Assembly: GCA_016782225.1 (NCBI GenBank) | Contig: JADDOW010000074.1 | Location: forward strand, 1 to 64,000 | Source: Nitrososphaeraceae archaeon | Lineage (GTDB): Archaea; Thermoproteota; Nitrososphaeria; Nitrososphaerales; Nitrososphaeraceae | DNA: 64,000 nucleotides | Direction: 5' to 3' | In this document: one piece after another, positions 56,382 through 64,000 of the stretch | How positions within the stretch are numbered: the stretch's first letter is position 1 | Layout: the number at the start of each line of letters is the position of its first letter | The notes under the pieces: model-generated | What the model saw: only the letters and a program-made list of their open reading frames with translations | Databases searched by the model: none | Told to the model about the DNA's origin: nothing | Translations under genes and position numbers: made by a program

Positions 56382-57941
56382 ATGGAATTGACAATTAATC
56401 AGGGGCGAAAGAATTTATCGGTTCCTCTATTAGTTGAATCAGCTATTTTAAATCATGAAGGTGAACTGTCTTTTACAGGTTCCTTGTCTGTAAAAACTGG
56501 AAAATTTACCGGTCGATCCCCTGAAGATAAATTTATTGTACGTGATGAGATCACTGCAAATTCTGTTGATTGGGGAAAGGTCAATCATCCAATATCGGAG
56601 GAGAACTTTGACAAAATTTTTGATAAAATGATGAAGTTTATTGAGGAAAATAAATTGAAAGATAAACTGTATGTTTTTGATGGATTCGTTGGAGCAGACT
56701 CATTTTCTCGTTTAGCTGTCAGGGTTATAACTGATAAAGCTTGGCATAGCCTATTTGCAAATCAGATTTTTATAAAACCATCAAAAGATGAGATATCAAA
56801 TTTTATTCCTGAATTTACACTTTTGTCTATCAATGATTTTACCGCCGTACCTGAAGTCGATGGAACGAAATCTGAGACATTTATAATAATGAATTTTAAA
56901 AAGAAGCTAGTCCTTATGGGTTCCACCTCTTATGCTGGTGAGATAAAAAAGTCCATGTTTTCAATAATGAATTTTATTTTACCTACCAAAGGGATTTTTC
57001 CTATGCATTGTTCTGCAAATTTAGGGGATGATGGTAATTCTACGTTATTTTTTGGTCTTTCAGGAACCGGAAAAACGACTCTTTCAGCAGACGAAAACCG
57101 TAGGTTAGTCGGTGATGATGAGCATGGGTGGTCTGATAGCGGTGTCTTTAATTTTGAGGGCGGATGTTATGCTAAATGTATAAACCTAAATAGAAATAAA
57201 GAACCCCAGATTTGGGATGCAATTAAATTTGGATCTGTGATGGAAAATGTAGTAATTGATCCCGTATCCCGTGAACCTGATTTTTCAGACGGCAGCCTAA
57301 CTGAAAACACTAGAGTCGTTTATCCTCTTAATTTTATACCTCGTTCAGTAATACCCAGCATTTGTGGTCATCCTTCTGTTATTATTTTTTTAACTGCTGA
57401 TGCCTTTGGGGTTCTGCCACCAATATCAAAGTTATCAAAAGAAGGGGCTATGTATCATTTTATGTCTGGCTATACTAGTAAATTAGCAGGGACTGAAAGA
57501 GGCATTACCGAACCAAAGGAGACTTTTTCACAATGTTTTGGCGCTCCTTTTATGCCTCGTAGGGCAACAGAGTATGCAAAACTATTGGGTGACAAAATTA
57601 CTAAACATAATTCCAAAGTCTATCTTATCAATACTGGCTGGTCTGGAGGCCCATATGGTATTGGGAAAAGAATAGATCTAAAATATACTCGTCTGATGGT
57701 TTCTTCTGCTATAAATGGGAATTTGAATGATGTTGATTATCATCACCATGAAATTTTTAATCTTGATTATCCTAATACCTGCCCCAACGTGCCTTCAGAG
57801 ATATTAGACCCGAAGAACACCTGGCATGATAAAGAAAAATATGATTTCTCAGCAAAAAGATTATCCAATCTCTTTGTTACGAACTTTAAAAAATTCAAAT
57901 CTGTTCCTGAGGAGATACTCAATGCAGGACCATATATATAA
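56382..57941 (+). CDS. pckA: phosphoenolpyruvate carboxykinase (ATP)
   Basis: Converts oxaloacetate to PEP with ATP, the entry to gluconeogenesis. 519 residues: KTGKFTGRSPEDKF (39-52), the P-loop GLSGTGKTT (225-233), DDEHGW metal/ATP motif, and NTGWSGGPYGIGKRI. All landmarks of the ATP-dependent family are intact. The long upstream gap (200 nt) suggests its own promoter. Confidence 0.95.
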   Translation: MELTINQGRKNLSVPLLVESAILNHEGELSFTGSLSVKTGKFTGRSPEDKFIVRDEITANSVDWGKVNHPISEENFDKIFDKMMKFIEENKLKDKLYVFDGFVGADSFSRLAVRVITDKAWHSLFANQIFIKPSKDEISNFIPEFTLLSINDFTAVPEVDGTKSETFIIMNFKKKLVLMGSTSYAGEIKKSMFSIMNFILPTKGIFPMHCSANLGDDGNSTLFFGLSGTGKTTLSADENRRLVGDDEHGWSDSGVFNFEGGCYAKCINLNRNKEPQIWDAIKFGSVMENVVIDPVSREPDFSDGSLTENTRVVYPLNFIPRSVIPSICGHPSVIIFLTADAFGVLPPISKLSKEGAMYHFMSGYTSKLAGTERGITEPKETFSQCFGAPFMPRRATEYAKLLGDKITKHNSKVYLINTGWSGGPYGIGKRIDLKYTRLMVSSAINGNLNDVDYHHHEIFNLDYPNTCPNVPSEILDPKNTWHDKEKYDFSAKRLSNLFVTNFKKFKSVPEEILNAGPYI

Positions 57942-58034
57942 TTCTAACAATATGTGGCCATTTCATATTTTTATATAAATTGGTCAATACGGAAATTTAA
58001 CAGGCCTGTTATTTTGTAATTGATTATTTTCAAG

Positions 58035-58171
58035 TAGCCCGGAGCAGATTCGAACTGCTGTCTCCAGGTGTCTTTTCTACTATGAGATTCAGAGCCTGGA
58101 ATCCTTAGTCCCTTGGAGTTTGACCGCTAGATTCGGCACCAATGTTGTAGTTTTATTGGTTCGACCGGGCT
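58035..58171 (-). tRNA. tRNA-Gln (CTG), unusually long, probably three introns
   Basis: Acceptor AGCCCGG/CCGGGCT with discriminator A, T-arm AGCAG-TTCGAAT-CTGCT, anticodon stem CCAGG/CCTGG. Loop CTCTGA gives anticodon CTG; a 19-nt intron (58070-58088) follows base 37. The 5' part is too long: about 30 extra nt between acceptor and D-arm (58133-58164, with an ACCAAT/ATTGGT hairpin) and about 14 extra in the D-loop (58105-58128). Removing all three gives a normal ~73-nt tRNA. Exact splice sites are not fixed. Confidence 0.7.
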
Positions 58172-58259
58172 TCACGAGCTACCACTATCATAAAACTTTT
58201 CCACTATTTTATTTTATCTTTGACTAAAAATCAGAATACCTGTCTTTGAGTTATAATAT

Positions 58260-58664
58260 CTATTTTTTTGTGTTTACTTCTCGTATCACAGTACCATAAT
58301 CCAAATTAACCTTTTTTCTCATATATGGTATAAGCTTATAATGGATAGAATAGATGTTTTTCTCGCGAATTAAAATTCCTTTAACTAATAGTGATACAAA
58401 CCCACCAGCAACCTTTGATGGAAAAATATTTCTCTCCTTGCAAATTGTATCCCTTTGTATGTGATATTCTTTTAATGTAAAATAGTTTCTATTGACATCA
58501 AGCACCAGTGGCCAAATAACATATTCCCATACTAATCGACGATTTTCTGTTGAAGACGCATGTTTTCCTTTTTTTCTTTCTTTGGATATGGAGTTTTCTA
58601 ATGACATTTTCTTTTTATTTGGTTCATTATCTTTTTGAGTGATATCATAGTCACATTTAAACAA
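58260..58664 (-). CDS. unknown basic protein, winged-helix-like (134 aa)
   Basis: A Lys-rich polar N-terminus (~40 residues) precedes a helical region (YVIWPLVLDVNRNYFTLKEY) and a likely wing (LLVKGILIREKNIYSIHYKL). ATG 58607 (SLENS) is an alternative start that drops part of the polar stretch. DNA binding is possible but unproven. It diverges from the YkgJ-like gene by only 20 nt. Confidence 0.55.
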   Translation of the reverse strand: MFKCDYDITQKDNEPNKKKMSLENSISKERKKGKHASSTENRRLVWEYVIWPLVLDVNRNYFTLKEYHIQRDTICKERNIFPSKVAGGFVSLLVKGILIREKNIYSIHYKLIPYMRKKVNLDYGTVIREVNTKK

Positions 58665-58684
58665 CGGGTTTTATAATCTTACAT

Positions 58685-59434
58685 ATGATGACTATTTCCA
58701 ATACTGGATCTGATGAAACCAGTCTCATTTCTTTATCCCTTGATATGCTTTCTAAAAAATGGGATATAGATCCGATTGTGAGGGAATTACACTTAGGAAA
58801 AAGGATGGATTTACAAGACTATCAAATAAAGATAAATCAAGTTACTTTTCACATTCCATATATAACAGATCCATCTCTTTTCCTTTTATGGGATTGTTTA
58901 TGGCCTGATTGTCATAATTGTTGTAATCGGCAGGGCCGTTTACCATTAACTGTTGATGATATTGCAAAGATTTCTCAAGGTTTGGGTTATAAAAATAAAT
59001 CTGATTTCATAACAAATGAAACATACGTTGCATCATGGGATACCAATTCTGCCACCAATTCCGATAATTCCAATCTTATAACCACATTAACGATGATCAA
59101 TTTAAAAAGAAAAAGTGATGAAAATGAGGTTGATAACGGAAACCCCATCTCTTGTAGATTTTTAGACGATCATGGTTCCTGTGATCTTCATCCCGATAAA
59201 CCGGGAGTTTGTTGGCTGTATCCTTTTTTTTCATGGAGCCAATATGAAAATAACCGTATGTCCGTTCATGCTTCTTTTCAACTTACTGGCGATTGCCCTG
59301 GTTTTTATATGAGCAAAAACATCGATGATAAAATGATGACCATCCTGAATGACTATTCAATAAAGATCTATGACTATACTATGAATGTCAATACCACAGT
59401 TAGGGAGGGATTTGGACGAATTGACTTTAATTAA
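58685..59434 (+). CDS. YkgJ-like cysteine-cluster protein
   Basis: 249 residues. WPDCHNCCNRQGRLPLT, then CRFLDDHGSCDLHPDKPGVC followed by WLYPFF form the metal-cluster-binding set of CxxCxxCC proteins (YkgJ). Family members bind Zn or Fe-S and their role is unsettled. About 50 extra residues precede the cluster and a Ser/Asn-rich insert lies near residues 110-150. Confidence 0.82.
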   Translation: MMTISNTGSDETSLISLSLDMLSKKWDIDPIVRELHLGKRMDLQDYQIKINQVTFHIPYITDPSLFLLWDCLWPDCHNCCNRQGRLPLTVDDIAKISQGLGYKNKSDFITNETYVASWDTNSATNSDNSNLITTLTMINLKRKSDENEVDNGNPISCRFLDDHGSCDLHPDKPGVCWLYPFFSWSQYENNRMSVHASFQLTGDCPGFYMSKNIDDKMMTILNDYSIKIYDYTMNVNTTVREGFGRIDFN

Positions 59435-59486
59435 CGGTGTTATTGATTGGTAAAAGAGTCTGGGGTTAAAATAAATAAATAATTGG

Positions 59487-60110
59487 TTAGCTTCTTACTT
59501 TATCAAACCTGCTACTTACATCATCCCAGTTAATCAGATTCCACCATGCATTAACATAGTCGGGTCTCTTGTTTTGATATTTTAGATAGTATGCATGTTC
59601 CCATACATCACATCCTAAAAGAGGCACTAACCCTTCTGTTCTTGGGCTTGTTTGATTTGGCATCGATTTGTATTCCACCTTTCTGCTTGATGGATTATAT
59701 ACTAACCATCCCCATCCACTGCCTTGAATGGCTATTGTTGCAGCCGAGAATTTTTCCTTAAAATTCTCAAAGCTTTCAAATGATGAATTTATTGCATCTG
59801 AAATTGAACCACTTGGTTCTCCACCTCCATTTGGGGATAAGTTGTTCCAAAATATGCGGTGGTTATCAAATCCACCTCCATTAAAATTAATTGCACCTCT
59901 TAATTCGGCTGGTACTTGATCAAGGTTGGATAAAATTTCTGTTACATCTTTATTTTGAATGTCATTTGAACATTTTTCAATAGCTGCATTAAGATTGTTG
60001 GTATATGTTTGATGGTGTTTTGTATGGTGGATTTCCATAGTTTTTGCATCAATATGTGGCTCTAAGGCATCATAACTATAAGGGACAGATGGTAATTCGT
60101 ATTTATTCAT
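59487..60110 (-). CDS. sod: Fe/Mn superoxide dismutase
   Basis: 207 residues. Metal ligands: the first His in the MEIHHTKHHQTY helix region, the second in GGGFDNHRIFWNNL, and Asp/His in GCDVWEHAYYLKYQNKRP, which is the family signature. N-terminal YELPSVPYSYDALEPHID is typical. Cytosolic. A TATA-like AT-rich stretch lies near 60137. Protects against superoxide from ammonia oxidation. Confidence 0.95.
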   Translation of the reverse strand: MNKYELPSVPYSYDALEPHIDAKTMEIHHTKHHQTYTNNLNAAIEKCSNDIQNKDVTEILSNLDQVPAELRGAINFNGGGFDNHRIFWNNLSPNGGGEPSGSISDAINSSFESFENFKEKFSAATIAIQGSGWGWLVYNPSSRKVEYKSMPNQTSPRTEGLVPLLGCDVWEHAYYLKYQNKRPDYVNAWWNLINWDDVSSRFDKVRS

Positions 60111-60256
60111 TAAATTACCATTATTTCTAAAACCTTTTATCCTTTTCTTTTTTTGTCAATATTTTAAAGTTTTATCTATATACTTTTAATAATGAGCCTT
60201 ATAATGCTTCTCTAGATTATTACTATTGATTTAGTTTTATTATTTGATTTCGGAAA

Positions 60257-60270
60257 CATATTTATTTATT
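60257..60270 (+). promoter_or_regulatory. TATA-like box of the eL32-eL19 operon
   Basis: CATATTTATTTATT centred about 30 nt before ATG 60293. Confidence 0.45.
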
Positions 60271-60292
60271 CAAGGAAAAATAAAAAGTTATT

Positions 60293-60736
60293 ATGGTAAT
60301 CAATAGCGAGCTCCTTGAACAACGCAAAAAGATTTCCGACCGACGTCCAAAATTTAAACGACAAGAAAGCTGGAGGTATAAAAGATTAGCGACCAATTGG
60401 AGAAAACCAGATGGCATTGATAATAAAATGCGTAAACAATACTCTGGAGTTCCACCACTAGTCAAGATTGGCTACGGTGGTCCAAAACTAGCTCGTGGGT
60501 TACATCCTTCAGGTTTTGTAGATAATTTGGTTTATAATGTTAATGATTTGTCCCTATTGGATAAAAACAAAGATGCAGCACGCATTGCTCATACTGTAGG
60601 GAATAAAAAACGATTGGAAATAATCGAAAAAGCTAAATCATTGGGAATCAAATTGCTTAATGGAACAAAAGGCAAAACAAAAACGGAAACATCATCTGAA
60701 ATAAAGGATTCTGATAAAAAAGAACAAAAGGTGTAA
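60293..60736 (+). CDS. rpl32e: ribosomal protein eL32
   Basis: 147 residues. RRPKFKRQESWRYKRL, WRKPDGIDNKMR and GYGGPKLARGLHPSGF are the classic eL32 landmarks. Highly basic, with a Lys/Glu-rich C-terminal tail. eL19 follows 5 nt later. In other archaea both belong to the large ribosomal spc-type operon, here apparently only this pair. Confidence 0.95.
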   Translation: MVINSELLEQRKKISDRRPKFKRQESWRYKRLATNWRKPDGIDNKMRKQYSGVPPLVKIGYGGPKLARGLHPSGFVDNLVYNVNDLSLLDKNKDAARIAHTVGNKKRLEIIEKAKSLGIKLLNGTKGKTKTETSSEIKDSDKKEQKV

Positions 60737-60741
60737 TAATT

Positions 60742-61188
60742 ATGGTTGTTAACATTCGTAAAAAAAGAGAATTGGTTTCTAGAATCCTTGGAGTGGGTAT
60801 TAATCGTGTTAGATTTGAACCTGATAAGTTAGATGATGTCGCAGATTCAATCACCCGCGAAAACATTAAATCTTTAGTAAAAAATGGGTCTATTTGGACT
60901 GCAAAGATCAAAGGTACTTCTAGAGGTAGAACAAGAACAAAACTGCAAATAAAAAAGAAACATGGAACTGGTCCTGGATCGAAGAAAGGAAAAAAAACCG
61001 CCAGAGTGGGTAAAAAAGAAGTTTATGTTATAAAAGTGCGTTCTATGAGACGCCATTTGAAAATACTAAAAGAAAGAAAAGACCTAACAAATGAACAGTT
61101 TTGGAGTCTTTACAAAAAGGTAAATGGTGCACAGGTGAGGTCCTTATCACATCTGCGGGAGTTAGTTAAAGTTGCCAGAACACATTAG
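60742..61188 (+). CDS. rpl19e: ribosomal protein eL19
   Basis: 148 residues, very basic. IRKKRELVSRILGVG start, TSRGRTRTKLQIKKKHGTG and GSKKGKKTARVGKK middle, and a helical C-terminus. Typical archaeal size. 5 nt downstream of eL32; co-transcribed. Confidence 0.95.
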   Translation: MVVNIRKKRELVSRILGVGINRVRFEPDKLDDVADSITRENIKSLVKNGSIWTAKIKGTSRGRTRTKLQIKKKHGTGPGSKKGKKTARVGKKEVYVIKVRSMRRHLKILKERKDLTNEQFWSLYKKVNGAQVRSLSHLRELVKVARTH

Positions 61189-61649
61189 TAATTCCCATTT
61201 CTTTTGATTTTTAACATAATTTTTGCTTTAATTCTTACAATTAACTGTTTGTTTTTCTAAGTCTCTGGTTATTCTTTTTTTAGCCTATTTCGATTGTGAG
61301 TACTCTTTAAGGAAATTGTTTTTTTTTTGGTTGGTAAGATTATGCCGTATCTGATTTTGCTGAAACCATCCGTGTTGTTAAAACAGTTGTTTGATTTCTT
61401 CAGCTGATTTGTTTTTTTTTTGGTGCTCAGAATGGTTGTTGAAAAAACATCATGGAAAGACTCCGTCGATTCAAATGCCCATCAAGTAATACTAAATTAT
61501 ATATAATTTCATAGTATTATGATAGTGTTACATTTGCATTGGAAAACGCCTGTAGCTCTAGGTATACCGGACTTATAAGAATTCACCTTAAATATATCTA
61601 TCGCTGAATCTTATTTAAATGTCATATAATTCTACAACGTAGTGTACGA

Positions 61650-62298
61650 CATAGTCTGATGGAAAGTTTTTTACTTGCCTTTGTTTTGCTGCAAAAGAAA
61701 AGGACAACCAGAAAAAATATTGAAAATATTGAAAACTTTGGAGACAGTAACAATGTTTGATGAACTAGCAAAAGAGTTTTTGGCTAAACCAGACTCTACT
61801 ACTCCAAACAAAGAACAAATAGTTATGTCCTGATTCACCAAAAGAATGGTTTTGTGTGCGTGAAGCTACATTATACAAGAAATACAAGATTTTTGATGAC
61901 ACAGAAGAAGGAAATGGGAAACATGCGATCCGTTAGAATCCAAAATGTTAAACTCAATTCAATTCAATTCAATGGTATGGGCTGCAAAACCTGAAATATT
62001 TCAATGATACTGAAACAATGGCACAAGGGGAAGGATAAAAAAATTGAATTCAGGGAATCCGATAGCAGACGACATTTTAAAAACTGAGGATTAAATGAGC
62101 AGTGTTTAGACACCTCACAATCTTTTATCAAGACTTGTTTATTAGAAGATGCAAGGAAATGATATCTCTACTGATGATGATACAATTGCCCTAGTTGCCG
62201 AAGTTAGAAAAATACGTGGATTGATTCACAACCTACCGCCGAAAAATGAAACCCCTTTTTCGACACCCGATGGGGATGCAGAACCCAATTTTATATAA
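61650..62298 (+). pseudogene. decayed coding region of unknown origin
   Basis: Fragments in different frames look coding but are broken: FDELAKEFLAKPDSTTPN (near 61754), then after a frame change PDSPKEWFCVREATLYKKYK and DDTEEGNGKHAIR ending at a TAG, and an open ATG frame at 62149-62298 (STDDDTIALVAEVRKIRGLI). Base composition here is richer in purines and C than the flanks. Likely remnants of an accessory or mobile gene. No family recognised. Confidence 0.5.
61955..61973. repeat. CAATT tandem repeat (about 4 copies)
   Basis: Three full CAATT units plus CAAT in a row inside the decayed region; a short microsatellite, likely neutral. Confidence 0.6.
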
Positions 62299-62614
62299 TG
62301 ATATTTTTCACCCATTCTTAAACACCCAAAAATAACGCCAAATGATTGGACAGAACACCTGTTTCTCACAAATTTATTTACTCTATCCTCTTTGTGTTTA
62401 GATCTGTATTTTTTCTTCTCTTGAATTAATATTCAATTTCATTTTCATTAATTGATAATAACCATATTGCCTGTAATTACTATCCTCATCATTTCTTATT
62501 TTAACAAAATTTATCTTGGATTTTTCAATTCTTATATTTTTTAATATTTTAAAATGTTTAATTCTGTTTCTTAAATATTTGATGAGGGATGCTTTTATGG
62601 AAATGGTTTGCCTA

Positions 62615-63490
62615 TCAAATAAAAATGATCTCTAAATCTTGAGAGTTCAAAATGTTTAATACTTTCTCTTTATCTTTGCCTAATCCTTTATCATCGACAT
62701 ATATGTGATTTATTTTTTCGATGCTTTTTCCTTTGACTTGTTTCATTATTTGTTCATTTATGAAAGCAAGATTGTACTTGCTGATTACGGGCCCAAAGGC
62801 TACATTGGAGAAAAGAATCAGTTCATTATATTTTTGTGGATAGTGATTACCACCAATTCCTATACCTATGGTTGTGTTGTTATTCTCAATGTATTTTTCA
62901 ATATCTATTATAGATTCCAATACACTTTTACATACTATTGACGCAGTTGTTTTGTTTACCCATTGATTTTCTGAGGAACCTATTTCTATAAATAGGATTG
63001 GATTTACCAATGAGGTGGGTCCATGATGAGTGGCCTCTATTGTCAAATCATAGCCAAAAAGTTCTTGCCTTTTTTCATATATCTTTTTCATATAGACTTT
63101 TTGAAAGGATGGAAATGTGTTTCCAATTTCCTTTGGCTTCCCACCTGATAAAACGATGTCTGAAAAATTTCCAGTGCTATGAGAAGTCAAAGTTGGGGTT
63201 TTACTTTTAGACGCATGTTTTGATAAAAATATTACCATGTTTTCTTTTGGTATTATCCCATCTAGATTATTGATATTAATTAAATCTCGATTTGTAATGA
63301 CTAGTGCAGTATTTAAATGCTTTAAAGAACCCAATACTTTAAAATCTGTATTTGTATTGTTATGATTATTCTGATTTTCTATGATGCCTTTGTTTGTTAT
63401 TTCAAATTCTTCGTTATCTAATAGATAATTTATCATTGTATTACTTGCTGGATCTTTTGTGGATGTTAGTATTGTAAAATTCTTTATCAA
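62615..63490 (-). CDS. dtdA: D-aminoacyl-tRNA deacylase, archaeal type
   Basis: Removes D-amino acids from mischarged tRNA. 291 residues: FLSKHASKSKTPTLTSHSTGN is the archaeal/plant GEK1 signature split over two strands, IEATHHGPTSL and GIGIGGNHYPQKYNE supply metal-binding His residues. About 15 residues near the N-terminus are Asn-rich. Starts at ATG 63490, diverging from spt5. Confidence 0.9.
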   Translation of the reverse strand: MIKNFTILTSTKDPASNTMINYLLDNEEFEITNKGIIENQNNHNNTNTDFKVLGSLKHLNTALVITNRDLININNLDGIIPKENMVIFLSKHASKSKTPTLTSHSTGNFSDIVLSGGKPKEIGNTFPSFQKVYMKKIYEKRQELFGYDLTIEATHHGPTSLVNPILFIEIGSSENQWVNKTTASIVCKSVLESIIDIEKYIENNNTTIGIGIGGNHYPQKYNELILFSNVAFGPVISKYNLAFINEQIMKQVKGKSIEKINHIYVDDKGLGKDKEKVLNILNSQDLEIIFI

Positions 63491-63608
63491 TAAAATAAAA
63501 TCTGTATTTATTATTTTATCTTTTATATTAAAATATATTGGTATTCGACATCAAATGCATTATAAACTTATAAATTCCAAATAACTAAGTTTAATGATTT
63601 CAATAAAT

Positions 63609-64000
63609 ATGCCAAAAAAGCTCACTGATGGTGATGGAGACTTGGACTTGATGGATATTGATTCCGATAATACTGATGTTGTTGATGATGACATCGACAA
63701 TGATGATGATGCTCTTGGGGTAAATACTGATAAATTGTCTCAAAATAAAAATAAAAATAAAAGTAAATCCCTCTCCATTTTACAAGAAGATACGAAAAAG
63801 GGTAAAAAAAACAACAAACAGGAAAACCAAAAATTGGTAAAGAGTGACATAGAAACTGAATCGTCACATTCAGAAGAAGGGGATGATGATTCGGATTCTA
63901 AATTTTTTGTCGTTAGGGTTTCTGGTGGTCAAGAGAGTTTGATAGCTTCTACGCTTTATAGTAGATTATCGTCAAAAAAGATTGAAGGCATTTACTCTAT
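63609..64000 (+). CDS. spt5: transcription elongation factor Spt5, 5' part with acidic extension
   Basis: Runs off the window end. From residue ~98 the NGN domain begins (KFFVVRVSGGQESLIAS, YSRLSSKKIEGIYS), which binds RNA polymerase with Spt4 to aid processivity. It is preceded by ~95 residues rich in Asp, Asn, Lys and Ser (e.g. DNTDVVDDDIDNDDD), unlike most archaeal Spt5, which start at the NGN domain. The KOW domain should follow outside the window. Confidence 0.88.
   Translation, partial: MPKKLTDGDGDLDLMDIDSDNTDVVDDDIDNDDDALGVNTDKLSQNKNKNKSKSLSILQEDTKKGKKNNKQENQKLVKSDIETESSHSEEGDDDSDSKFFVVRVSGGQESLIASTLYSRLSSKKIEGIYS

Larger units (their letters stand above)
61189..62614. other. long gene-free stretch around the decayed region
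   Basis: Apart from the coding remnants above, no intact gene, tRNA or inverted-repeat-flanked element is visible. T runs near 61319-61328 and 61410-61418 may be part of the eL32-eL19 transcript end. Confidence 0.45.

Noticed and set aside
58035-58171. Permuted or split tRNA
   Set aside because: The 5' acceptor, anticodon arm, T-arm and 3' acceptor occur in normal order on one strand, so the extra length is inserts, not rearrangement.
1-64000. CRISPR arrays, IS elements, prophage
   Set aside because: No regular direct repeats with spacers, transposase or terminal inverted repeats were seen; the CCGTCA and CAATT repeats are too short.

Overview
The window looks like the chromosome of an ammonia-oxidising archaeon (Nitrososphaerota/Thaumarchaeota), probably the AT-rich soil lineage near Nitrosocosmicus/Nitrososphaera; the genus is a guess from base composition and gene content. 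Evidence: 4-hydroxybutyryl-CoA dehydratase and succinyl-CoA synthetase (3-hydroxypropionate/4-hydroxybutyrate cycle), a NirK-like copper oxidase, a secreted plastocyanin-like protein, an archaeal histone, prefoldin, Spt5, eukaryote-like ribosomal proteins (eS17, eL32, eL19), archaeal-type GAPDH, D-aminoacyl-tRNA deacylase, MptE, and intron-containing tRNAs. By eye about two thirds of the bases are A or T. Many genes start with GTG or TTG, and TATA-like boxes sit about 25-30 nt before start codons.

Layout. 1-3.1 kb: gene-poor, with small ORFs (zinc ribbon, Lrp/RAM domain, DUF2024). 3.2-6.7 kb: plus-strand glycosyltransferase, aspartate kinase and branched-chain aminotransferase. 6.9-11.1 kb: minus-strand accessory-looking cluster of two tandem thymidylate-kinase-like P-loop kinases, a broken small ORF, a winged-helix protein, an unknown protein and an esterase. 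11.5-15.9 kb: DtxR-type metalloregulator and a heavily decayed gene that once encoded a multicopper oxidase joined to a ZIP metal transporter. 16-20.6 kb: SPFH protein, IMP dehydrogenase, adenylosuccinate synthetase. 21-28 kb: small unknowns, YggX-like protein with a zinc ribbon, plastocyanin, PD-(D/E)XK nuclease, Nudix hydrolase, cis-prenyltransferase, DUF373, CoA-binding protein, MptE. 28.6-33.9 kb: amidohydrolase, GMP synthase with a coupled partner, OMP decarboxylase, DUF424. 34-36.9 kb: sucCD. 36.9-43.4 kb: intact NirK-like oxidase, DUF309, tRNA-Cys, histone, TatD, eS17, a ubiquitin-like modifier, KH protein, UbiX, PfkB kinase. 43.4-47.2 kb: trpG-trpD, RlmE/FtsJ, apt-mtnP. 47.2-48.4 kb: three-gene unknown cassette. 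48.5-58.2 kb: 4-hydroxybutyryl-CoA dehydratase, GAPDH, prefoldin, FtsY, ornithine carbamoyltransferase, Rieske protein, methyltransferase, PEP carboxykinase and an unusually long tRNA-Gln gene. 58.3-64 kb: cysteine-cluster protein, superoxide dismutase, eL32-eL19, a decayed 1.4 kb stretch, DtdA and the start of spt5.

Together the genes cover carbon fixation and gluconeogenesis (abfD, sucCD, pckA, gap), purine synthesis and salvage (guaA, guaB, purA, apt, mtnP), amino-acid synthesis (lysC, ilvE, trpGD, argF), copper electron transfer (NirK, plastocyanin, Rieske) and archaeal information processing. No IS element, prophage or CRISPR array is visible. The best leads are the decayed oxidase-transporter gene, the tRNA-Gln gene that seems to carry three introns, the tandem-kinase cluster, and the unusual tails on FtsY and Spt5.
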